A DNA stretch of 64,000 bases from Pantoea eucrina (GTDB taxonomy: Bacteria > Pseudomonadota > Gammaproteobacteria > Enterobacterales > Enterobacteriaceae). A model generated the notes under the pieces. It was given only the letters and a program-made list of their open reading frames with translations, was not told the DNA's origin and did no database searches. The DNA lies in NCBI RefSeq assembly GCF_001691555.1, contig NZ_MAYN01000007.1:149968-213967 (forward strand), in the 5' to 3' direction. The number at the start of each line of letters is the position of its first letter. The stretch's first letter is position 1. The position numbers and the translations under genes are program-made. Below, piece by piece: positions 58,048 through 64,000 of the stretch.

Positions 58048-59502
58048 ATGACTTCAGCTGCCGATGGTCTGGCTGCGCTGGAAGCTCAGCTACAGCAGGA
58101 CCTGGAATACCTTGAACTGCCCGCAAAACCCTGGGTGCCTGTGCACACGGCTTATGACCAGCCGGTGCGCGATGTCGTCGTGATCGGTGCCGGAATGTGC
58201 GGCCTGGCGGCGACGGCCCGGCTGCAGCTGGCGGGCATCACCAATAGCATCGCTTACGACACTGCACCAGCAGGGGAGGAGGGGCCGTGGGTCACGTTTG
58301 CCCGCATGGAGACGCTGCGTTCCCCTAAATCGCTGCAGGGACCGGCACTCGGTCTGGCCTCGCTGACCTTTCGCGCATGGTACACCGCGCAGTGGGGAAA
58401 AGCGGCATGGCAGGCGCTGGACAAAATCCCGAAAGAGATGTGGATGAACTATCTGGTCTGGTACCGGCAGGTACTCAATCTGCCGGTACAGAACGGCGTC
58501 CGCGTTACCGCCATTGAACCTGCCGGATCGCTGATTGCGCTGACGCTGGAAGGCGCCACGCCGGCACGCGTTTATACCCGCCGGCTGGTACTGGCAACCG
58601 GCCGTTCCGGCCTGGGCGGCGTTGCCGTGCCATCCTTTTTACAGGGTGTCGATCGCCGCTTCTGGGCACACTCCGCCGACAACATCAACTTCAGTGCGCT
58701 GCAGGGTAAGCGGGTTGCGGTGATCGGAGCCGGTGCCTCTTCGATGGATAATGCCGCAACCGCGCTGGAGCAGGGCGCTGCCAGGGTGGATCTGCTGATT
58801 CGTCGTCAGGCGATGCCGCGCATCAATAAGATGACCGGCATCGGCAGTCAGGGCGTGGTACACGGTATGTATCAGCTGCCGGATGCGTGGAAATGGGCGT
58901 TTGTAGAGTATACCGCCACCACCCAGACGCCGCCGCCGCGCGCCTCCACCCTGCGCGTTTCACGCCACACCAATGCCCGTTTTCTGCTGAACTGCGCCAT
59001 TAATGCCGTCAGGCCTGAAGGCGATGAGCTGGTGATTGAGACAACCCAGGGGCCGCTGCGCTATGACTACCTGATCGCTGCCACCGGCTTCAGCAATGAC
59101 TTCAGCGGCAGATCCGAATTTGCTGCCATCGCCCCGCATATCCGTCGCTGGGCAGATGGTCGTTATCAGCCTGCCATGGGGCCGGCCCGCCAGAACATGC
59201 TGGAGGCGCCCGACCTCGGACCCGGATTTGAATTTCGCGAGCGTACGCCTGGTGCCTGCCCGGTGCTTTCACACATTCACTGTTTCAATGATGCCGCCAT
59301 GCTGACGCACGGCAAAGTCTCCGGTGATATCCCTGCGGTAAGCGCCGGTGCCGATCGACTGGTGCGGGCAATTGCCGCCTCGCTGTTTGCCGAGGACGTG
59401 GAGCAGCACTATGCCAGCCTGCAGGCGTATGACATCCCTGAATTACAGGGAGATGAATGGGTGGACGCCACCCCCTTACTGAATCAGGAGAATGCGTTAT
59501 GA
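58048..59502 (+). CDS. Flavin-containing monooxygenase-like FAD/NAD(P)H enzyme
   Basis: A 484-residue class B flavin monooxygenase-like protein and the first gene of the operon. It has two dinucleotide-binding Rossmann motifs: FAD site VVVIGAGMCG (about 43-52) and NAD(P)H site VAVIGAGASS (about 224-233). A FWAH segment sits where FMO/Baeyer-Villiger enzymes carry FxGxxxH, so the classic fingerprint is incomplete. YLIAATGFSNDF is the C-terminal ATG motif. The ATG follows AGGGGA. The likely reaction is N- or S-oxygenation or Baeyer-Villiger oxidation of a small molecule; the substrate is unknown. The stop overlaps the next start (ATGA). Confidence 0.85.
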   Translation: MTSAADGLAALEAQLQQDLEYLELPAKPWVPVHTAYDQPVRDVVVIGAGMCGLAATARLQLAGITNSIAYDTAPAGEEGPWVTFARMETLRSPKSLQGPALGLASLTFRAWYTAQWGKAAWQALDKIPKEMWMNYLVWYRQVLNLPVQNGVRVTAIEPAGSLIALTLEGATPARVYTRRLVLATGRSGLGGVAVPSFLQGVDRRFWAHSADNINFSALQGKRVAVIGAGASSMDNAATALEQGAARVDLLIRRQAMPRINKMTGIGSQGVVHGMYQLPDAWKWAFVEYTATTQTPPPRASTLRVSRHTNARFLLNCAINAVRPEGDELVIETTQGPLRYDYLIAATGFSNDFSGRSEFAAIAPHIRRWADGRYQPAMGPARQNMLEAPDLGPGFEFRERTPGACPVLSHIHCFNDAAMLTHGKVSGDIPAVSAGADRLVRAIAASLFAEDVEQHYASLQAYDIPELQGDEWVDATPLLNQENAL

Positions 59503-59981
59503 GTGACGCTATCGATCGCGCCGCCGGGCTGACCCCTGACGCGGCGCTCTACCAGACGCGGCGCCTGCGACCGGAATTTGTTGATGGCGCTGAGGCATGC
59601 CGTCGCTCCGTGCTGACACCGGAAGATGACCAGGGCCTCTCTGCAGCCCTGCGGCTGGCGCTGGCACAGCGTATGGCACGGCTGAATCAGGATAGCGCGC
59701 TGGAGCAGGCGTATCAGCATCAACTGGCGCAGCTGCAGCCGGCAGATGAGCTGCTGGCGCTGGCAGAAGGCGCGATGCCGGCAAGTGAACCGCTGGCGAC
59801 GATTGTCCGTCATACCGATCTGATTACGTGCCAGCCGGTGCAGGCCACAGAACAGCATATCCGGCTGCTGGAGCAGGCGGGACTGAATAATCCGCAGATT
59901 GTGGCGCTTTCTGAGCTTATTGCCTTTATTAACTTCCAGACGCGCGTTGCGGCTGGTCTGCGCCTGCTGAGGTCAGCATGA
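59499..59981 (+). CDS. CMD-domain protein (carboxymuconolactone decarboxylase-like), first of pair
   Basis: A 160-residue helical protein related to the CMD/AhpD fold but without a CxxC pair in the visible segment. Conserved blocks are ALRLALAQRMARLNQD and NPQIVALSELIAFINFQTRVAAGL. It resembles the family annotated as CMD domain protein, Avi_7170 type, which occurs beside a second AhpD-like protein, exactly as here. Start overlaps the monooxygenase stop; its stop overlaps the next start, so the three genes are translationally coupled. Function unknown. Confidence 0.75.
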   Translation: MSDAIDRAAGLTPDAALYQTRRLRPEFVDGAEACRRSVLTPEDDQGLSAALRLALAQRMARLNQDSALEQAYQHQLAQLQPADELLALAEGAMPASEPLATIVRHTDLITCQPVQATEQHIRLLEQAGLNNPQIVALSELIAFINFQTRVAAGLRLLRSA

Positions 59982-60544
59982 TCCCTTCTGTTTCCCTGAA
60001 GCCGCTGCACTGGCACCCCTATATTGCGCCGGTGAGCGTAGACGACGCCACGCCTGCCCAGCGCGATGCGATGAAAATCACACCGTCTAACAAGAAGGTG
60101 TCGGAGTATGTCCGCACGCTGGTACACGATCCGGAAAGCTACACCGCACGCACCGGGCTGTTCAACGCCATCATGTATGTTGAGGGCGGCCTGAATCGCG
60201 CCGATCGTGAGCTGGGTGCGCTGGGCGCGTCAATCGTGAACGGCTGCCGCTACTGCGCGGTGGTGCATGCGCGCCGGCACGTGCAGCTGGCTGATAACGA
60301 CGCGGTGGTCAGTGCAATCTATTTTGACCGCGCTGATGCCCTGGGCGAGCGCGATGCAGCGATCTACCGCTTTGCCCGCCGCCTGTCGGTCACGCCAGCC
60401 GAAGCGACGGCAGAAGATATTGCGCCGCTGCGTGCGGCCGGAATGGACGATCGGGAGATTATCGACCTGATCCATGCTATCGCCATCTTTGGCTGGGCCA
60501 ACCGTCTGATGCATGTGCTGGGCCATGCTGACCTGAATAAATAG
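59978..60544 (+). CDS. Alkylhydroperoxidase (AhpD-like) domain protein
   Basis: A 188-residue CMD/AhpD-fold protein with the redox motif NGCRYCAVVHARR (CxxC followed by His), the catalytic signature of AhpD-type peroxidases, and DREIIDLIHAIAIFGWANRLMH downstream. It resembles the alkylhydroperoxidase domain protein family (Avi_7169 type) that pairs with the preceding gene. It may remove peroxides or an activated product generated by the monooxygenase (inference). Overlaps the preceding gene by 4 nt. Confidence 0.8.
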   Translation: MIPSVSLKPLHWHPYIAPVSVDDATPAQRDAMKITPSNKKVSEYVRTLVHDPESYTARTGLFNAIMYVEGGLNRADRELGALGASIVNGCRYCAVVHARRHVQLADNDAVVSAIYFDRADALGERDAAIYRFARRLSVTPAEATAEDIAPLRAAGMDDREIIDLIHAIAIFGWANRLMHVLGHADLNK

Positions 60545-60553
60545 GGCAACGCC

Positions 60554-61291
60554 ATGTTAGAACTTAATAATATTACGCTCGCCTATGGCAACAACCCGAT
60601 TCTGAAAGGGGTCGATCTGACGGTAAAGCGGGGCGATGTGGTGTCAATTATCGGGCCAAGCGGCACCGGTAAAACCACGCTGCTGCGCTGCATTAATTAT
60701 CTGGCGAAACCCTCAGCGGGGACGATCGCGCTCGATCAGATCCGCATGGACTATCGCAAACCGGATAAAGCGGCGATCCAGGCGATCCGCCTGCGGACCG
60801 CGATGGTTTTTCAGCAGTTCAACGTCTTTAAGAACATGACGGTGCTGGAGAATGTGATGGATCCGCTGATCGTGATCCAGCGCAAAAGCCGCCAGGAAGC
60901 GCGGACCATTGCGCTTGAGGAGCTGGAACGGGTCGGACTCGGCGCGAAAGCCGATCACTATCCTTCCCAGCTCTCCGGCGGACAGCTGCAGCGCACCGGT
61001 ATTGCCCGCGCGCTGGCGGTGCGGCCGGAGGTGATCCTGTTTGACGAACCGACGTCCTCACTGGATCCGGAACTGGTGGGCGAGGTGCTGAAGGTGATTA
61101 AAGATGTCACTTCTTCAGGCATTACCTCGCTGCTGGTCACGCATGAAATGCAGTTTGCGAAAAGTGTCTCTAACCGCATTGTGTTTATGGATCAGGGTGT
61201 GGTCGCCGCGCAGGGAACGCCGGCGGAGATGTTTGAAAACCCGACCCTGCCACGGCTTGCCCAGTTTCTCAGCTCAGAACGCGTATTCTAA
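60554..61291 (+). CDS. Polar amino-acid-type ABC transporter ATPase
   Basis: A 245-residue ABC ATPase with Walker A GPSGTGKT (about 34-41), signature LSGGQLQR and Walker B VILFDEPTSSLDP, plus the H-loop in LLVTHEM. The family is the HisP/GlnQ polar amino acid importers. It differs slightly from the usual GPSGSGKST and LSGGQQQR. It follows the AhpD-like gene by 9 bp and precedes the binding protein and two permeases, making a complete importer. Confidence 0.92.
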   Translation: MLELNNITLAYGNNPILKGVDLTVKRGDVVSIIGPSGTGKTTLLRCINYLAKPSAGTIALDQIRMDYRKPDKAAIQAIRLRTAMVFQQFNVFKNMTVLENVMDPLIVIQRKSRQEARTIALEELERVGLGAKADHYPSQLSGGQLQRTGIARALAVRPEVILFDEPTSSLDPELVGEVLKVIKDVTSSGITSLLVTHEMQFAKSVSNRIVFMDQGVVAAQGTPAEMFENPTLPRLAQFLSSERVF

Positions 61292-61311
61292 TAATCAGAG
61301 GAGTGAAGATC

Positions 61312-62127
61312 ATGCCTGCACTTAAAACAACATTACGTCGCCTGGCTGCGCCCGGCATCATCGCACTGGCGCTGGTCAGCGGCAGCAGCTTTGCCGACGC
61401 GGTACGCACCGTCAAAATCGCTACCGCTGCAGAGTCCAAGCCGCTCTCCTGGGGCGCGATTGGTCATGAGCCGCAGGGCTATGAACCCGACGTGCTGAAA
61501 GCGATTAATGCCAGACTGCCGCAGTATAAATTTGTGATGGAAGGCGCTGCGGATATCGCTCAGGAGACGGGGCTGGCAACCGGCAAATATGATATGGCAA
61601 CCGGCGGCTATTATAAGGCCCCGGCGCGCAGCAAACAGTTCCTCATCCCGGACGCACCGATGGGCGCCAGCCTGATGAAGATCTACAGCCGCAGCGACAG
61701 CACCATTCAGGGCATGAAAGATCTGGTGGGTAAAAAAATTGTCCCGGTGACCGCGGGTGGCGGGGTCTATAAGTTTGTGACGCAGTGGCAGCAGGATAAT
61801 CCGAATGACAAGATCGCCATCAAAGCCTCCAGTGCTGGCGTGCCTTATCCGGATCGCCTGAAAGAAGTGCAGAACGGCAAGTATGATGCGCTGATCCTGC
61901 CATCAAACCTCGGCGAGCAGACGGTTATTGATAACCAGAAGCTGGCTATCAAAGCGAGCGAGCCGGTGGCGATTAACAACACCTATGTGCTGCTGCATCG
62001 TTCAGCAGAGAATCAGGCGCTGAGCAAAGACATTACCAGGGCGCTGCAGGACCTCAAAGCGGACGGCACGCTGGATAAGCTGGCGCAGAAGTGGTTTGGT
62101 GAAGACGTCACGAAATATATGCAGTAA
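61312..62127 (+). CDS. Polar amino-acid-type ABC transporter substrate-binding protein
   Basis: A periplasmic binding protein of 271 residues of the family 3 (amino acid) type. A signal peptide ends SSFA-DA; core segments are VKIATAAESKPLSWG, GYEPDVLKAI, the hinge GKYDMATGGYYKAPARSKQFL and the C-terminal LDKLAQKWFGEDVTKYM. ATG at 61312 is preferred since AGAGGAG lies 8 nt upstream; a GTG at 61303 overlaps that site. The ligand is unknown; the classic Arg/Asp amino-acid clamp cannot be confirmed by eye. A hairpin follows its stop. Confidence 0.9.
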   Translation: MPALKTTLRRLAAPGIIALALVSGSSFADAVRTVKIATAAESKPLSWGAIGHEPQGYEPDVLKAINARLPQYKFVMEGAADIAQETGLATGKYDMATGGYYKAPARSKQFLIPDAPMGASLMKIYSRSDSTIQGMKDLVGKKIVPVTAGGGVYKFVTQWQQDNPNDKIAIKASSAGVPYPDRLKEVQNGKYDALILPSNLGEQTVIDNQKLAIKASEPVAINNTYVLLHRSAENQALSKDITRALQDLKADGTLDKLAQKWFGEDVTKYMQ

Positions 62128-62145
62128 CGGATTCACAAGCAGATA

Positions 62146-62171
62146 CCGCGCCGGCTCTCTGGCAGGCGCGG
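62146..62171 (+). promoter_or_regulatory. Intercistronic hairpin after the binding-protein gene
   Basis: A 7-bp GC stem (ccgcgcc / ggcgcgg) with a 12-nt loop and no T tract lies between the binding protein and the first permease. Such hairpins commonly stabilise the upstream mRNA so the binding protein is made in excess. Confidence 0.55.
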
Positions 62172-62198
62172 CTCTATAGTAAGCAGGAGTGTTTCACC

Positions 62199-62900
62199 GT
62201 GAATCTATCCGCCATGATCCCCGAGCTGTTATCAGCGCTGCCGCTGACGCTCGGTATTATGTTTGTTGCGATGCTGGCTGGCTTTGTCCTGGCGCTGATC
62301 GCGACGCTGTTCCGCGTCCGTCGTATTCCGCTGGTGAGCCAGCTGGCCGATCTGTACGTCTCCTATGCGCGCAGTGTGCCGGTGGTTCTGCAGCTGTTTG
62401 TCGCGTTCTATGGCCTGCCGCTGATGACACAGCAGCTTGGTTTTACTGATTTTGTCTCCCCCAATCTGGCGGCCATGATTGGCCTGAGCTTCTACCATGG
62501 GGGCTATCTTTCCGAAGTCATGCGTCCGGCATTTCTGGCGGTAGAGCGTGGTCAGCACGATGCGGCGGACAGCCTGGGTTACGGCTTTCGTCACAAGATG
62601 CTGCGTGTGGTAGGACCGCAGGCGGTGCACTTTGCGCTGCCGGGCTACGGTAACGCGATCATTTACCTGATCCATAACGTTGCGCTGGTGATGTATATCG
62701 GTGCCGCCGATGTGATGGCAACGGCGCATCTGATTATGGAGCGCGACTATAACCAGTATCAGTTTGGGACCTATCTGGTACTGGCGGTGATCTATTCGCT
62801 GCTCTGTCTGGTCGCCTGGCTGATTATTCGTTTCTTTGAACAGCGTCATGCGAAGTACAGCGCCAAAGCGGCGCGCGTCAAGCTGACCGCCAGCGTCTGA
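62199..62900 (+). CDS. Polar amino-acid-type ABC transporter permease 1
   Basis: A 233-residue inner-membrane permease of the HisMQ/GltJK family with five hydrophobic segments. The opening stretch (LPLTLGIMFVAML), YARSVPVVLQLFVAFYGLP and the EAA loop (AADSLGYGFRHKMLRVVGPQA) are characteristic. It starts with GTG, with AGGAG about 9 nt upstream. It pairs with the next gene as the second half of a heterodimeric channel; the 14-bp gap indicates one operon. Confidence 0.92.
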   Translation: MNLSAMIPELLSALPLTLGIMFVAMLAGFVLALIATLFRVRRIPLVSQLADLYVSYARSVPVVLQLFVAFYGLPLMTQQLGFTDFVSPNLAAMIGLSFYHGGYLSEVMRPAFLAVERGQHDAADSLGYGFRHKMLRVVGPQAVHFALPGYGNAIIYLIHNVALVMYIGAADVMATAHLIMERDYNQYQFGTYLVLAVIYSLLCLVAWLIIRFFEQRHAKYSAKAARVKLTASV

Positions 62901-62914
62901 GCAGGAGAGCGCGC

Positions 62915-63607
62915 ATGTTTGATACTGAAGTACTACTGCCCGATTTCTGGAGCATTCTGGATGCGGTCCCGGTTACGCTGCTGATGGCGGTGACGGTGTT
63001 TATCTGTTCTACGCTGCTGGGCGGACTGTTTGCGTATATCGAGCATCAGCGTATTCCGCTGCTGCGTCAGCTGGTGACGGTTTACAAAATTGCCTTTAAA
63101 GGCGTGCCGATGGTGGTGGTGATTTTTCTCGCCTACTACGGCCTGCCATCCGCGCTGCACTTTTTCGCTACGCTGTTTAACGTTGAGGTGAATGCTCACT
63201 CCCTGCCTAACTGGGTGATTATCATCGTCGCGCTGAGCGCCTGCGTGGCCGCGTTTCAGGCGGAAGTGTGGAAAGGGGCGCTGAACTCGTTTGACAGCGG
63301 TCAGTCCGACGCCGCGCTGTCGCTGGGCTACAGCGGTGGCCAGCTGTTCCGGCGCGTGATGTTCCCTCAAATCATCGTGGCGGCGATCCCGGATCTGGCC
63401 AACGCCTTTATGGTGATCATGAAAGCGCTGTCGCTCGCTTTTGCTATCGAAGTGGTGGATATCTTTGCGCAGGCGCAGCTGACGGCGGCGCTGAACTTCT
63501 ACTATCTCGAAGCGTTTCTGATTGCCGTGGTGTTTTATATGGTGATCGCCTGGGTGGTGACAAAGGTTGCCGATCTGATTGAAGCGCGGCTGCGCGTCAG
63601 GACCTGA
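62915..63607 (+). CDS. Polar amino-acid-type ABC transporter permease 2
   Basis: A 230-residue permease partner with five hydrophobic segments, FKGVPMVVVIFLAYYGLP, the EAA loop (AALSLGYSGGQLFRRVMFPQ) and a C-terminal SLAFAIEVVDIFAQAQ segment. AGGAG precedes the ATG. It is the last recognisable gene of the operon and of the window; no clear terminator follows immediately. Confidence 0.92.
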   Translation: MFDTEVLLPDFWSILDAVPVTLLMAVTVFICSTLLGGLFAYIEHQRIPLLRQLVTVYKIAFKGVPMVVVIFLAYYGLPSALHFFATLFNVEVNAHSLPNWVIIIVALSACVAAFQAEVWKGALNSFDSGQSDAALSLGYSGGQLFRRVMFPQIIVAAIPDLANAFMVIMKALSLAFAIEVVDIFAQAQLTAALNFYYLEAFLIAVVFYMVIAWVVTKVADLIEARLRVRT

Positions 63608-64000
63608 GAGAAGAGGGCATTCGCCACGGGCGCCGGTTCCGGGACGGGCACCGGTTCCGTTCGCCACGGAGGCTGGCCGCCGGTTCCGTTCGCCGTCAGC
63701 GCCGGCAGCTGCCTCTGTCCCGGCACGGCGACCGGGCAGAGGACGCCTGGCCGCGCCCTCTGCACTCCCCGGCCCTGCGCCAGCCCCGCCCGCCGCTGCG
63801 CGGTTCCCTCGCTCACGCCCGCTTCCCGGGGACCGGCCGCCATTCGCTCCTGCTCACCGCGCCCTTTCGCCGACGTCCTGTCGGCTCATCCCGGAACCGC
63901 GCCCTCCCTCGGCGGACCCGGATGGCGCTTCCCCCGGCTGCTGCTTTTTTTCTCTCTATTATGTTTTTTTATGGCTGTGGGTTCTGTCCGCAGGTTCAGA
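63608..64000. repeat. GC-rich, repeat-containing region without a gene
   Basis: 393 bp with no supportable gene. The first 330 bp are very GC-rich. The 9-mer ccggttccg recurs at 63633, 63651 and 63680, the last two within longer shared sequence (ccggttccgttcgcc). A 10-bp inverted repeat pairs gcgcggttcc (63798-63807) with ggaaccgcgc (63893-63902), and a 6-bp hairpin (gccgac-gtcct-gtcggc) lies at 63869-63885. A T run at 63943-63950 follows, then AT-rich DNA. It may be a structured RNA with terminator or simply extragenic repeat sequence. Confidence 0.45.

Noticed and set aside
63535..63843. Minus-strand frame of 102 codons in the GC-rich tail
   Set aside because: Low-complexity Arg/Ala/Pro composition, overlaps the end of the permease gene, no ribosome site.
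53912..64000. tRNA-Phe as the attachment site of an integrated island
   Set aside because: No integrase gene and no direct repeat of the tRNA 3' end were found downstream; the following genes have their own normal promoters and terminators.

Overview
The window reads as a chromosomal segment of an Enterobacterales species, most likely of the Erwiniaceae (Pantoea/Erwinia group). This is inferred from three things: E. coli-like gene order with near-collinear housekeeping proteins, fairly GC-rich coding sequence, and a periplasmic cyclohexadienyl dehydratase (PheC), an enzyme described from Erwinia herbicola. No transposase, integrase, CRISPR array or rRNA is visible.

Positions 1-26.9 kb are core genome: the 3' end of glnE, hldE, ubiK, an FMN riboswitch with ribB, zupT (a strong Fur-like box at its start), ygiD, ygiC-ygiB, tolC, the nudF-yqiB-cpdA-yqiA-parE run (RNA/nucleotide turnover, cAMP breakdown, topoisomerase IV), a LysR gene, ygiN-mdaB (quinone redox), pheC, parC, plsC, ftsP, dkgA with its AraC-type activator yqhC, yghB, metC and a Fur-boxed exbB-exbD. 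Compared with E. coli, glgS, qseBC and yqhD are absent from their usual places.

Positions 27-40 kb are accessory and largely about surface attachment and cyclic di-GMP. They hold a citrate-type MFS symporter with a CRP-like site, a five-gene Csu/spore-coat-U chaperone-usher pilus operon (minus strand), a membrane MHYT-GGDEF-EAL protein, a small cupin, and a four-PAS GGDEF-EAL protein whose first three PAS domains are exact 128-residue repeats. A ferritin gene follows.

Positions 41-50.4 kb return to core order: prfC, osmY, ytjA, yjjU-yjjV and the deo operon (deoC, deoA, deoB, deoD). Two items stand out. The yjjU leader can fold into mutually exclusive hairpins that hide or expose its ribosome binding site. 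A palindromic repeat with two 51-bp units spaced exactly 100 bp apart lies between deoC and deoA.

Positions 50.5-64 kb are accessory again: a second intact PBP2 (mrdA paralogue), a soluble PAS-PAS chemoreceptor of BdlA type, tRNA-Phe with a stringent-type promoter, an MFS transporter, and the stress genes yciE and yciG. An AT-rich island with four TGTACA palindromes follows. Last comes a LysR regulator followed by a seven-gene operon (flavin monooxygenase, two carboxymuconolactone-decarboxylase/AhpD-like proteins, and a polar-amino-acid-type ABC transporter). That operon looks like a self-contained uptake-and-oxidation pathway for an amino-acid-like compound and is the best candidate for an undescribed system. 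The window ends in about 390 bp of GC-rich, repeat-containing sequence without a gene.
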